From assembly GCF_012863495.1 (NCBI RefSeq), contig NZ_JAAVJL010000001.1:1488001-1552000 (forward strand): 64,000 nt of DNA. The letters run 5' to 3'. Each line of letters begins with the position of its first letter. Position 1 is the stretch's first letter. Made by a program: the position numbers and the translations under genes. The notes beneath the pieces were generated by a model. It made no database searches. It was not told the DNA's origin and saw nothing but the letters and a program-made list of their open reading frames with translations. Positions 44,926 through 53,012 of this stretch are shown piece after piece. This DNA is from Pseudanabaena yagii GIHE-NHR1 (GTDB lineage: Bacteria > Cyanobacteriota > Cyanobacteriia > Pseudanabaenales > Pseudanabaenaceae).

Positions 44926-45579
44926 TCAAATTGAAATTAGCCTGTCGTCTGATAACTTCTGGATACGCTCTGTCAGTTGCTGGAGAAAGACTTGCTTCTG
45001 TCCATTCCAGTACAACGACTCACCGATGCAGATCCAGCATAGTAAGGGAATAGGAAGAAAGTCACCTTTAGGAAGTGATTTGCCAAGCCCATGTAGAAAA
45101 ATGGGAATAATCGGCACATCAGGATTTTGTTTAGCTAGATGAGCGATGCCACTTCTAAACTCACTAAGGCTTTCAGGTGCTCCTCTCGTGCCTTCGGGAT
45201 AGAGAATCAGGATCTGATTTTGAGCGATCGCCTCAGCACAGTTTTTAAAGAAGTTGCGATGATGACAACTATTTTCTCGGCAGTTACCTGCTTCCGTCGA
45301 GACAGGAATAATGTTGAGAATATGTCGAGCAAACCATGCTAAACATGGACTTTGTTGTAGGAAATACTGCTCGTTTGCCACGGGGCGGAGATTCTGCACC
45401 TTTGATAATGGGAATAGTGACAAGAGAACGAGGGTATCTAGATGACTATTGTGATTAGCGACTAGAATCGCGGCTCCTGATCTGGGTAATCTCTCCCGAT
45501 GCTGGATGCGTAATCCCAAAAGAATCAAGACGATGATTTTTGTGGTCAGAAAGAAAATAATCCTAAGAATTCGTTTCAT
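44926..45579 (-). CDS. 1-acyl-sn-glycerol-3-phosphate acyltransferase family (PlsC-like)
   Basis: The 217 residues have an N-terminal membrane helix (IIFFLTTKIIVLILLGL), then AAILVANHNSHLDTLVLLSLF with the HX4D motif, and LILYPEGTRGAPESLSEFRS with the EGTR motif. This is a complete LPLAT core. It transfers an acyl chain to a lysophospholipid at the membrane. It overlaps the CdsA-like gene by four bases. The operon context suggests a specialised lipid rather than bulk phosphatidic acid synthesis. Confidence 0.88.
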   Translation of the reverse strand: MKRILRIIFFLTTKIIVLILLGLRIQHRERLPRSGAAILVANHNSHLDTLVLLSLFPLSKVQNLRPVANEQYFLQQSPCLAWFARHILNIIPVSTEAGNCRENSCHHRNFFKNCAEAIAQNQILILYPEGTRGAPESLSEFRSGIAHLAKQNPDVPIIPIFLHGLGKSLPKGDFLPIPLLCWICIGESLYWNGQKQVFLQQLTERIQKLSDDRLISI

Positions 45580-46529
45580 AGTAATTGCCCGTGGTAGTAG
45601 AAATAAACGGTGAAGTGGAAGAATAAAGGAGCAGTGTAAGTAAGACTATCAATGCGATCCAAAATGCCACCATGACCGGGGATGAGAGTGCCACTGTCCT
45701 TAATGCCTAAATCTCGTTTGATCGCCGAGATATTGACATCACCGATAAATCCCGTCAGGCTAAGCAGTAGCCCTAAACAAGCAGAATGGAGTAAATCAAA
45801 GGGAGTCAGCCAAGGTGCTAAGGTGATCGCTAATCCCGTAGTTGTGAGAATGCCACCCAGCAAGCCTTCAACAGTTTTATTGGGACTGACTTTGGGAATA
45901 ATTTTGTGACGACCTAATAGTTTGCCGAAGATGTACTGAGCGATATCATTGATTTCCGTCAGCAGTAATAAATAAACTAATAAACCTGTCCCTCCTGCGA
46001 TCGGATTGCCGTTTAGTGGCAGCATGATTAGGTAGGAAAGATGGCTGATGGTGTAGACATTTAACATCAGTCCCCAATGGAGCGTACCGATCGCATTGAG
46101 AAATCCTTCAGTTTCTCCATTGAGCAACATTCGCATCGGTAAGAACAGGAACATATAGATGGGAATGAAGATCAGAAACATGCCATACCAGCCAATGTAA
46201 ATCCAGAAATATTGGAGTATGATCGCTAGATAAGCCCAAAGTAAAACTCGGCGATCGCTCAAACGAGTAGGAATAAGGGAGAGATATTCTCTGAGGGCAA
46301 TAAAACTGAGCACCATAAAAAAGACAATGGAAATGGGTTGCTTCAGTAATATGGCAAAACTGAAAATCATCACCATAATCCACCAAGATTTGATGCGGGC
46401 TTTCAGTTCGCTATAGTCATTTTCCTGATGACTGAATGCTAAGCCGAGGACTGTAAATGAGGCGATCGCGAGCAATCCAAAAATGCCTGCGAAGGTATAA
46501 AGTACTGGAGTTGCCAAGTTTATTTCCAT
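45576..46529 (-). CDS. phosphatidate cytidylyltransferase-like protein (CdsA/YnbB type)
   Basis: At 317 residues this has about eight membrane spans and the complete CDP-diglyceride synthase signature SAIKRDLGIKDSGTLIPGHG, then GILDRIDSLTY. It activates phosphatidic acid or a related lipid with CTP. It is longer and more hydrophobic at the N-terminus than housekeeping CdsA. It overlaps the downstream and upstream genes by 4 and 10 bases. YnbB of E. coli is a CdsA homologue in an operon of the same order. It is probably not the only cdsA in the genome, but that cannot be checked here. Confidence 0.88.
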   Translation of the reverse strand: MEINLATPVLYTFAGIFGLLAIASFTVLGLAFSHQENDYSELKARIKSWWIMVMIFSFAILLKQPISIVFFMVLSFIALREYLSLIPTRLSDRRVLLWAYLAIILQYFWIYIGWYGMFLIFIPIYMFLFLPMRMLLNGETEGFLNAIGTLHWGLMLNVYTISHLSYLIMLPLNGNPIAGGTGLLVYLLLLTEINDIAQYIFGKLLGRHKIIPKVSPNKTVEGLLGGILTTTGLAITLAPWLTPFDLLHSACLGLLLSLTGFIGDVNISAIKRDLGIKDSGTLIPGHGGILDRIDSLTYTAPLFFHFTVYFYYHGQLL

Positions 46530-47158
46530 GAATCCACCTCCTGAAGCATTCCTTGAACGCTATTGCCAATTGTCCAAAGCTGAAGAAAAATCACGCCACT
46601 CAAAAGGATGTTTAGCCATTGAGTAGGATCAATTCCCCAACCTAATATCAAGCCAATTAACCCAAAAACTAAGGCGCGATCGCTTTTGCCCATTGGTCCT
46701 TCGTAGTGACGTTTATGATCAATCTCATAGCCTAAGACTCCCACCATTTCAGTGATAATCGCTAAAATCACAATCCCGACAATCAAGGGAGCAGAAACGC
46801 CTGCAATTAGAGCAAAGGGTAAGTAAAGCAAAACATCGGACAAGACATCTCCCACCTCATTGAGAATGCATCCAAATTTAGTAGTCTTTTCATATTCACG
46901 GGCAAGCATTCCATCGATCGCATTGAGAGCCATGCGTACTAATAAGGCGATCGGCAGAAATAATAAAACTGATTGAGTAGTAGGCAAAAAAGGTATCGAC
47001 AGTTGTGTACTTTGCACAAGTGCTAGCCCTGTCAACCCCGACAACAAAATCGCCGAGATCGTCACTTGGTTGGGAGAAATTTGCCACGTTGCTAATTTTT
47101 GGACTAGCGGACGCAGTAGATTTTGAAATGCTGATTTGCATTGATAGATGGAAACCAT
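46520..47158 (-). CDS. CDP-alcohol phosphatidyltransferase-like protein (YnbA type) with altered Asp motif
   Basis: The 212-residue polytopic protein carries the CDP-alcohol phosphotransferase motif as NAIDGMLAREYEKTTKFG, then CILNEVGDVLSD. Two of the four Asp positions are Asn: the first (NxxDG in place of DxxDG) and the third (GxxxN in place of GxxxD). DG, AR and the last D are kept. It would transfer a phosphatidyl group from CDP-diacylglycerol to an alcohol. It is the first gene of the four-gene operon. Whether the Asn changes are typical of the YnbA clade or inactivating I cannot tell; no other damage is visible. Confidence 0.8.
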   Translation of the reverse strand: MVSIYQCKSAFQNLLRPLVQKLATWQISPNQVTISAILLSGLTGLALVQSTQLSIPFLPTTQSVLLFLPIALLVRMALNAIDGMLAREYEKTTKFGCILNEVGDVLSDVLLYLPFALIAGVSAPLIVGIVILAIITEMVGVLGYEIDHKRHYEGPMGKSDRALVFGLIGLILGWGIDPTQWLNILLSGVIFLQLWTIGNSVQGMLQEVDSWK

Positions 47159-47310
47159 TAGCTTCTCCGAGAACTCATGGTTTAATCATGCAGCTTGTAC
47201 CTATGTAATGAGAATGACTTGATCGATGAAGCTACGATCGCCACGAAGTTTAAAGAAGTAGATCGAACTAGGGCGAAGTTTTTTTGCAAAGCTTGTTATA
47301 TTAGTAATCA

Positions 47311-47345
47311 GTTTTACCTTGCTCCTCAGGTACAAGGTAAAACTA
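47311..47345. other. hairpin in the leader of the 47366 gene
   Basis: AGTTTTACCTTG and CAAGGTAAAACT flank CTCCTCAGGTA, 20 bases before the start codon. It could be an attenuator or the stem of an RNA leader. Confidence 0.45.
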
Positions 47346-47365
47346 TTAGTTAATTAGTCGTCAAT

Positions 47366-48412
47366 ATGTCAGGACTACCAGCATTTCGTCCCGAAGCCCT
47401 TGAGCAATGGCTTCCCCGAACACTCCAAAACCATTATGTAGACTTATTGCTACGACGCATAGGAATGACAAGGCGCAGAGCCGATTGTTTTGTACGACTA
47501 GCGCTCTATTTATTTTTGAAAAATTGCCAATCTCGCAAGGAACTTCCAAAACCACCACTGACAGAGTTATCTTTTCCGCAGGGATGGGTGGAGTGCAGTT
47601 GCCTCGAAGCCGCAGATGTGTTTTATAGCGATCGCGATCGTGGGGGCGATCGCGCAGCGGGAATGATGCTGAATAAGTTAGTCGATTTAGGATTAATTCA
47701 AAAGCAATTTGACGGCAACTGCACTCAAGTGAAATTTCATGCAATGCCAGATTTACTGAAAAGTGATGCCAAGAATCTCCATATAAGCTTTGCGATCGAT
47801 GCCTTTGATCCTCGTAGTGATGCAATTCCGATCGCAAATTTGTTAGCGAATAATTACAACTGGCTCAATCGTAATAACGATGCAGTCACCTATCGCATTG
47901 CGAATATTCTGCGTGACTGGGCAAGTCAATACACAGCAGGCTTAAGGGTATTACGTCGCAGCGACAATCAGAATCCTGTTGGTTTTTATGCGTTCTATCC
48001 CACCAAACGCGAGTCAGAAGTTAAATTTTTTGAACCGCCTAGTCGAGGTCTGCATCTGAGTCAAGTTGCGGATGTCGATCCATTTCAAATGGCTTTGGCA
48101 GGAGATGAGACTTGTCGATCTCTTTTTGTGAGAAGTTGGGTGATTGATAGTGACTATCGACAAGCAGCCCAAATGGAACTTCTGCTAGATGCCCAACAAA
48201 CCATGAAGAAAATGCAGCAAGATTTCCCGAACCTGTGGGATATGTATACGTTAATTATTCATCCCAGTTATGCAGAACTAAGTCTAGCATTGGGATTTCA
48301 AAAGACTAATGCCGATCCCAAAATGCCTCTCTATTGGATGTATCAAGCCGTCGATCGATTCTTGAAACTTGATATGCAAAACTTAATGAGGGACGCGCAG
48401 TCCCTAAACTAA
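47366..48412 (+). CDS. uncharacterised cyanobacterial protein
   Basis: I do not recognise a named family. The 348 residues contain a helical N-terminal third (RRIGMTRRRADCFVRLALYL) and a winged-helix-like region (GGDRAAGMMLNKLVDLGLIQ). The C-terminal half with ILRDWASQYTAGLRVLRRSD, VGFYAFYPTK and LIIHPSYAELSLALGFQ has the strand and loop pattern of a GNAT-like fold. No signal peptide or membrane span is visible. A DNA-binding plus acetyltransferase-like layout is inference. It stands alone, followed by two hairpins. Confidence 0.7.
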   Translation: MSGLPAFRPEALEQWLPRTLQNHYVDLLLRRIGMTRRRADCFVRLALYLFLKNCQSRKELPKPPLTELSFPQGWVECSCLEAADVFYSDRDRGGDRAAGMMLNKLVDLGLIQKQFDGNCTQVKFHAMPDLLKSDAKNLHISFAIDAFDPRSDAIPIANLLANNYNWLNRNNDAVTYRIANILRDWASQYTAGLRVLRRSDNQNPVGFYAFYPTKRESEVKFFEPPSRGLHLSQVADVDPFQMALAGDETCRSLFVRSWVIDSDYRQAAQMELLLDAQQTMKKMQQDFPNLWDMYTLIIHPSYAELSLALGFQKTNADPKMPLYWMYQAVDRFLKLDMQNLMRDAQSLN

Positions 48413-48472
48413 GAAAATTTTTAAAAATCTTCTTGTGGTTCGTTTGATCGAGAAGTGCTGTAGGAAATCAGA

Positions 48473-48507
48473 TTTGTTGAGGTGCGGCTTCGCCGCACCT
48501 CAACAAA
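48473..48507. terminator. hairpin with GCTTCGC centre after the 47366 gene
   Basis: TTTGTTGAGGTGCGGC and its complement flank TTC. Confidence 0.65.
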
Positions 48508-48555
48508 TTAAATAGCTAGGTAGCTAGCGCTGTACGCCTATAGTGTCAGAGTTTT

Positions 48556-48619
48556 TAAAACCCTAAGAAATTTCGGAAAGGCTTAGTTTGTAAGCCTTTC
48601 CGAAATTTCTTAGGGTTTT
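48556..48619. repeat. 64-bp hairpin with 27-base arms before crtH
   Basis: AAAACCCTAAGAAATTTCGG and its complement form the outer stem, with AAAGGCTTA and TAAGCCTTT inside. Sequences like AGCGCTGTAYRSYWTA lie on either side. Nothing else is seen in 48413-48671. Confidence 0.6.
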
Positions 48620-48671
48620 AGATCAGCGCGAAGCGCTGTATAGTAAGTAGAGATTTTGATTAAGAAATGTA

Positions 48672-50186
48672 ATGGCGCAAACACTCGATGCGGATGTAAT
48701 TGTAATTGGCTCAGGGATTGGTGGATTAGTCACCGCGACCCAATTGGCGGCGAAGGGGGCAAGTGTAATTGTCCTAGAGCGCTACTTGATTGCAGGGGGG
48801 AGTGGCGGCTATTTTGAGCGCAATGGCTACCGCTTTGATGTGGGCGCATCGATGATCTTTGGTTTTGGCGATCGCGGCACGACGAATCTCCTCACCCGTG
48901 CGCTGGCGGCGGTGAATATGAAAATGGAGACGATTCCCGATCCTGTGCAGATCCATTACCATTTGCCGAATAATCTGGAAATCGAGGTGCATCGTGATTA
49001 TGAGCAGTTTATTAAAGAATTAGGCGATCGCTTTCCCCATGAACGTGAGGGAATTCGCAAGTTTTACGATGAATGTTGGAAGATTTTTAATTGCTTAAAT
49101 GCGATCGAGTTGCTGTCCCTCGAAGAATGGCGCTACTTGATGCGCGTATTTTTCCAGAATCCTTTTGCTTGTTTGGGTTTAGCTGCTTACTTGCCCCAAA
49201 ATGCAGGGGATATCGCCAAGAAATATATTCTCGATCCTGAGTTGTTACAATTCATCGATATGGAATGCTACTGCTGGTCAGTGGTTCCCGCCGATCGCAC
49301 ACCAGCGATTAATGCAGGGATGGTGTTTAGCGATCGCCATTACGGTGGCATTAACTATCCCGTCGGTGGCGTGGGCAAGATTGCTGAAAAATTGGCGGAA
49401 GGTTTGGACAAAGCGGGTGGAGAGATTCGCTATGGGGCAAGGGTGACCCAGATTATACCCAAAGCAAAGTCGGGTAAAGGTGCGATCGGTGTAAAGCTGG
49501 CGAGTGGTGAAACTCTCTATGCGAAGAAGGTTGTTTCTAATGCCACACGTTGGGATACCTTTGGGAACTTGCTTAAGGATGAACCTTTGCCAAGTGGTGA
49601 AAAGGGATGGCAATCGCGCTATCAAAAATCCCCCAGTTTCTTGAGCTTGCATCTTGGTGTTGAAGCTTCCGCAATTCCCGATGATGCAGCTTGTCACCAT
49701 ATCTTGCTGGAAGATTGGAACGATATGCAGAAAGAACAAGGCACGATTTTTGTGTCGATTCCCACATTACTCGATCGCTCTCTTGCTCCTGAAGGTCATC
49801 ACATTGTGCATACCTTTACGCCTAGCTGGATGAGTGAATGGGAAGGTTTATCGCCTTCGGAATATGAAGCGAAGAAAAATGAGGCAGCGAGAAAATTATG
49901 CGATCGCCTGCTAGCAATTTTCCCTAAACTAGAAGACTGTCTCGACTATCAAGAAGTCGGTACACCCCGCAGCCACCGCCGCTTCCTCGGTCGTACTGAT
50001 GGAACCTATGGACCAATTCCTGCTGGTAAACCTTTAGGACTATTGGGAATGCCTTTTAATCGAACTTCGATTCCTGATTTATATTGTGTCGGCGATAGCA
50101 CTTTCCCCGGTCAAGGTTTAAATGCTGTAGCATTTTCTGGCTTTGCCTGTGGGCATTTGGTGGCATCATCTTTAGGACTTGTATAG
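48672..50186 (+). CDS. crtH: carotenoid (prolycopene) isomerase
   Basis: The 504 residues start with an FAD-binding dinucleotide motif ([20 protein letters not shown]) and [20 protein letters not shown]. It continues with conserved CRTISO blocks such as [40 protein letters not shown], and, near the end, [18 protein letters not shown]. It converts tetra-cis lycopene (prolycopene) to all-trans lycopene in carotenoid synthesis on the membrane. Length and motifs are normal. It is a strong marker of cyanobacterial or plastid origin. It stands alone. Confidence 0.93.
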   Translation: MAQTLDADVIVIGSGIGGLVTATQLAAKGASVIVLERYLIAGGSGGYFERNGYRFDVGASMIFGFGDRGTTNLLTRALAAVNMKMETIPDPVQIHYHLPNNLEIEVHRDYEQFIKELGDRFPHEREGIRKFYDECWKIFNCLNAIELLSLEEWRYLMRVFFQNPFACLGLAAYLPQNAGDIAKKYILDPELLQFIDMECYCWSVVPADRTPAINAGMVFSDRHYGGINYPVGGVGKIAEKLAEGLDKAGGEIRYGARVTQIIPKAKSGKGAIGVKLASGETLYAKKVVSNATRWDTFGNLLKDEPLPSGEKGWQSRYQKSPSFLSLHLGVEASAIPDDAACHHILLEDWNDMQKEQGTIFVSIPTLLDRSLAPEGHHIVHTFTPSWMSEWEGLSPSEYEAKKNEAARKLCDRLLAIFPKLEDCLDYQEVGTPRSHRRFLGRTDGTYGPIPAGKPLGLLGMPFNRTSIPDLYCVGDSTFPGQGLNAVAFSGFACGHLVASSLGLV

Positions 50187-50203
50187 CAACTGATATCTTA
50201 ATA

Positions 50204-50303
50204 CCTAAGTAGCTCAGCATAGTTATAAACCAAACCCAAATTTCTGTTTCGCCCGCTATGCGGGCGAAACAGAAATTTGGGTTTTAAGTTTACTTATGTT
50301 TAG
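50204..50303. repeat. inverted-repeat element, CTAAGTAGCT family (copy 2)
   Basis: Left end CCTAAGTAGCTCAGCATAG, inner hairpin AACCCAAATTTCTGTTTCGC around a GCTATGC centre, and a degenerate right end (TTTACTTATG). Confidence 0.55.
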
Positions 50304-50332
50304 ATATAGTTGTTTTAAATAATTTGTAGAGG

Positions 50333-50384
50333 GGCTTCGACTCCGCTCAGCCATCGGTGTAAGCTAGCTGAGCGAAGTCGAAGC
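50333..50384. repeat. GGGACTTGC-family element, inner palindrome only (copy 4)
   Basis: GGCTTCGACTCCGCTCAGCC and GCTGAGCGAAGTCGAAGC flank a longer loop than in the other copies. The terminal repeats are absent. Confidence 0.65.
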
Positions 50385-50560
50385 TGTAGTTCTTATTTGA
50401 ATTATCTATACTTATCTTTACACTCATGGATGTTCTCAGGAAGAAAAACTGGAAAATTTGATGGAACTGCAATTTTTATGGGCAGTTGGGTATAGTTAGG
50501 ACTTAATGGGTTGTATCTTCGTGCTATTACCCGTTTATTAAAATTCCGCAAAAATATCCA

Positions 50561-50595
50561 AATACCCTTTCACTAGACCGAAAGGGTATTTTTTA
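50561..50595 (+). terminator. hairpin with T6 tail
   Basis: AAATACCCTTTC and GAAAGGGTATTTTTT pair around an eight-base loop. There is no gene within 350 bases upstream on the plus strand except crtH, so it may end a small RNA. Confidence 0.5.
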
Positions 50596-50634
50596 TCTTT
50601 TAAGAAGAGGATGTCTTCTTAAAAGATAAAAAAC
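50590..50634. repeat. hairpin TTTTTTATCTTTTAAGAAGA
   Basis: It overlaps the T6 tail of the previous hairpin, so the two stems are alternatives. Arms are about 20 bases. Confidence 0.5.
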
Positions 50635-50639
50635 GCGAG

Positions 50640-50771
50640 TTCGGGATAATTTGAAACGGGCTTTGAGAGAGGGTTTGCTACGCAAACCCTCTCTCAAAGC
50701 CCAAAAGTAAAAGCCTTGCTTAGCAAGGCTTTTACTTTTGGGCTTTTAAAATTTGCCAACTTAACCCGAAC
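50640..50771. repeat. double-hairpin repeat, CCCGAAC family (copy 2, complete)
   Basis: The 132-bp unit is bounded by GTTCGGGATAA and TTAACCCGAAC, with two hairpins: TTTGAGAGAGGGTTTGC around TAC, and AAAAGTAAAAGCCTTGC around TTA. The layout matches 35340-35450, which lacks the left end. Confidence 0.7.
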
Positions 50772-50779
50772 TGACGTTA

Positions 50780-50822
50780 AAAAGGATAAGTGGTGGCGCA
50801 AAGCGCCACCACTTATCCTTTT
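50780..50822. terminator. perfect hairpin terminator after the GNAT gene
   Basis: AAAAGGATAAGTGGTGGCGC and its complement flank AAA, 21 bases past the minus-strand stop codon. Confidence 0.75.
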
Positions 50823-50842
50823 GGGCTGCCATATTTACTTTT

Positions 50843-51295
50843 TTAAGTAAGGTGTTTAATCATTAAATGACGCTTCTCTCGGTGAAAGCCTAACTTGGTA
50901 TAAAGTGCTTCGGCAGGACTATTCCAATGATCGACAACTAGAGATAACGATCGCATATTCTGACTTTTTAAATAATCCTCAATTAAAACAAATACACTTT
51001 TGCCAATGCCTTTACCACGATAGTCTTCGCGTATATATAGCTCATCAACAAGTCCACAGCGACCATGATATTCCATACTAAAAAAGAAAGTTAGAGCTAC
51101 ATAACCAATTGGGCGATCGCGATCGCAAATTAGCCAAATCAATCCAAACTTCTCATCGCTGAGTAGAGCCATAAAAGCTTTAACTACATTGTCATCAAAA
51201 GCAATTTGATCAAATTGATAGAACTCCTGTACTAGTTCCATCAGGGGATCGACATCAATAAATTGTGCTAACCGAAAATTAATATCGCTACTCAT
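50843..51295 (-). CDS. GNAT family N-acetyltransferase
   Basis: The 150-residue protein has RLAQFIDVDPLMELVQEFYQ, PIGYVALTFFFSMEY, then LVDELYIREDYRGKGIGKSV (acetyl-CoA binding R/QxxGxG) and ALYTKLGFHREKRHLM. This is a complete small GNAT domain. The acceptor is unknown. It starts one base after the tautomerase-like gene ends, so the two are translated together. Confidence 0.9.
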   Translation of the reverse strand: MSSDINFRLAQFIDVDPLMELVQEFYQFDQIAFDDNVVKAFMALLSDEKFGLIWLICDRDRPIGYVALTFFFSMEYHGRCGLVDELYIREDYRGKGIGKSVFVLIEDYLKSQNMRSLSLVVDHWNSPAEALYTKLGFHREKRHLMIKHLT

Positions 51296-51685
51296 TTATA
51301 CATTGACCTTGTAACTTAGGTTTAGTTCATCACCTGCCATGCCCCGAAGCCCCCAATTATGGCTAGCTGTCTCAATTAGGATTATCTCAATATCTATGGG
51401 GGCAATATCCAGCTTTTCTTTTAATCGTTCAAACAATAAGCGATATAGGGATTTTTTTGCTTCTACAGAACGTCCTGAGAATAGTAAGATTTCGATAATG
51501 ATATATTTTTCACTGCGATCGCTAGGAGATTCAAAGTCTTCAGCTTGTAATGGAAAGAATCTTTGAAACCTCTTTTCGGGTGGATAGTTTAGGGCATCCA
51601 CAACACAGGAATGAATTGTCGATGATAGAACTTCTCGATGCTGTTGAATGAAATCAGCATTTCCATAGATCTTAGTTTGTGGCAT
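51296..51685 (-). CDS. tautomerase family protein
   Basis: The 129 residues resemble the Tautomerase_2 type: PQTKIYGNADFIQQHREVLS, LSSTIHSCVVDALNYPPEKR, IIIEILLFSGRSVEAKKSLY and IEIILIETASHNWGLRGMAG. The catalytic N-terminal Pro (Pro2 after Met removal) is present. It shares an operon with the GNAT gene. The substrate is unknown. Confidence 0.75.
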   Translation of the reverse strand: MPQTKIYGNADFIQQHREVLSSTIHSCVVDALNYPPEKRFQRFFPLQAEDFESPSDRSEKYIIIEILLFSGRSVEAKKSLYRLLFERLKEKLDIAPIDIEIILIETASHNWGLRGMAGDELNLSYKVNV

Positions 51686-51776
51686 AACTTAGGGTTTGAG
51701 AGTAAGACTTGGTAAATTTCTAGTATAGTTTCATTTACAGCAAGTTGCGACAGTACAGGTAGACAATCAAAACAGC

Positions 51777-52091
51777 ATGAGAAAACAAATTTTTTTCGCG
51801 ATTAAATGGACATCAACGCTTCTCATTGCTAGCGTGATTGGATTGGAGTTATGGAAGATTTATGGTGGAGTAATTGAGCCTCAAATGTCTATCCTTATTC
51901 CAATATCACTATTTGGACGATTTGCCCTCACCATCCATTGTATTGAAGCAGTGATTGCCTATATTTACGCACCTGCTTCCCAAAAACCACCCATCCAATA
52001 CGGAATCTATACTTTCTTTGCTGGCACTATTGCCCTCGTCGAGCTATTTGATCAACGCAAAGCAGATAACTCTAACTACTTAGCAAAATAA
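51777..52091 (+). CDS. small membrane protein, three predicted spans, unknown function
   Basis: The 104 residues have hydrophobic spans at about 6-25, 38-63 (LIPISLFGRFALTIHCIEAV) and 75-92 (YGIYTFFAGTIALVELF). The pattern resembles small TMEM254-like domain proteins, but I am not sure of the match. The last 12 bases overlap the end of the convergent ZnuC-like gene. Confidence 0.6.
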   Translation: MRKQIFFAIKWTSTLLIASVIGLELWKIYGGVIEPQMSILIPISLFGRFALTIHCIEAVIAYIYAPASQKPPIQYGIYTFFAGTIALVELFDQRKADNSNYLAK

Positions 52092-52829
52092 TAGTTCTTC
52101 AGAATGATCGTCGTGGGTGCTAGGTGCGATCGCACCGCCATAGGCACTCTGAATATTTTCTGGAGTTAATACCTGTCGAGGTGTACCACTGGCGACTAAA
52201 TGACGATTGAGTAATAACAACTGATCGTAGCGATCAAGGGTATTGCCCCATTCATGACAGCTAATCAGTAAAGTTTTGCCTTCTTGTCTTAACTCGTTGT
52301 AAATTTGCCACATTAACGCCTCGGTCTTTTTATCAACGGCAGTTAAAGGCTCATCCAATAACAAAATATCTGCCTGTTGCGCCAAGGCTCGCGCTAAAAA
52401 TACCCGTTGCTGCTGCCCACCTGAAAGATTTTTAATTGGGCGATCGCGTAAATCATAAAGCTCGACTCGTTCTAAGGCAGCTTTGACAATTTCCTGAGAT
52501 TGGCGACTTGTCCGACCAAACCAACCACTGTGCATCGTCCGTGACATCATCACCACATTCCACACGGTCACAGGATAGTCCCAATCAATTTGCGATCGCT
52601 GTGGCAGATAGGCAACTTTGTGACGTTGCTGCTTCAGAGGACGTTCGTAATAAAAAATCTGACCGCTTTGAGCAGGAATCAATTCCAGCATTGCTTTGAG
52701 TAAGGTGCTTTTGCCTGCGCCATTAGCCCCGATCAACCCCACTAATGAACCAGAACTGAGGCTAAAGGAAATATTCGATAGTGCGGTCACTTCGCGATAT
52801 TTCACAGATAGGTTTTGCACTTCAAGCAT
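52080..52829 (-). CDS. metal ABC transporter ATP-binding protein (ZnuC/MntA-like)
   Basis: The 249-residue ATPase has Walker A GANGAGKST, a Q-loop AYLPQRSQIDWDYPVTVWNV (the DWDYPVTV signature of Zn/Mn importers), signature LSGGQQQRVFLARAL, Walker B ILLLDEPLTAVD and H-loop ISCHEWG. The C-terminal tail has His (STHDDHSEE). It should power uptake of zinc or manganese. No solute-binding or permease gene is adjacent, because an IS66 lies upstream and a convergent gene downstream. A Zur-box-like site 16 bases upstream favours zinc. Confidence 0.85.
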   Translation of the reverse strand: MLEVQNLSVKYREVTALSNISFSLSSGSLVGLIGANGAGKSTLLKAMLELIPAQSGQIFYYERPLKQQRHKVAYLPQRSQIDWDYPVTVWNVVMMSRTMHSGWFGRTSRQSQEIVKAALERVELYDLRDRPIKNLSGGQQQRVFLARALAQQADILLLDEPLTAVDKKTEALMWQIYNELRQEGKTLLISCHEWGNTLDRYDQLLLLNRHLVASGTPRQVLTPENIQSAYGGAIAPSTHDDHSEELLFC

Positions 52830-52844
52830 AAGCAGCTCAAGAAA

Positions 52845-52859
52845 TGATAATCGTTTTCA
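52845..52859 (-). promoter_or_regulatory. Zur-box-like operator upstream of the ZnuC-like gene
   Basis: TGATAATCGTTTTCA fits the cyanobacterial 7-1-7 Zur palindrome TGATAATNATTATCA at 13 of 15 positions counting N. It sits 16-30 bases before the start codon, so it would overlap the transcription or translation start. Confidence 0.6.
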
Positions 52860-53012
52860 AAATTATACTCACAAATTTAGAAATTCGCATATAAAAAAGT
52901 AGTATTTCAAATTTACTGCCCCAAGAGTTTATTAAAAGCCACAGCTTACAGTCAGCTATTTTCCTATCTTAGGATTCTTGCCTGATTCCACAAATACTCT
53001 GTTAGATTTAAG

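Larger units (their letters stand above)
50187..50842. other. 656-bp spacer packed with inverted repeats
   Basis: In order it holds: a CTAAGTAGCT element (50204-50303), the core of a GGGACTTGC element (50333-50384), a hairpin terminator (50561-50595), a second hairpin (50590-50634), the CCCGAAC double-hairpin element (50640-50771), and the terminator of the GNAT gene (50780-50822). I see no gene. Confidence 0.7.

Noticed and set aside
48672-50186. crtH as a phytoene desaturase
   Set aside because: The conserved CRTISO blocks and cyanobacterial length fit CrtH, not CrtI or CrtP.
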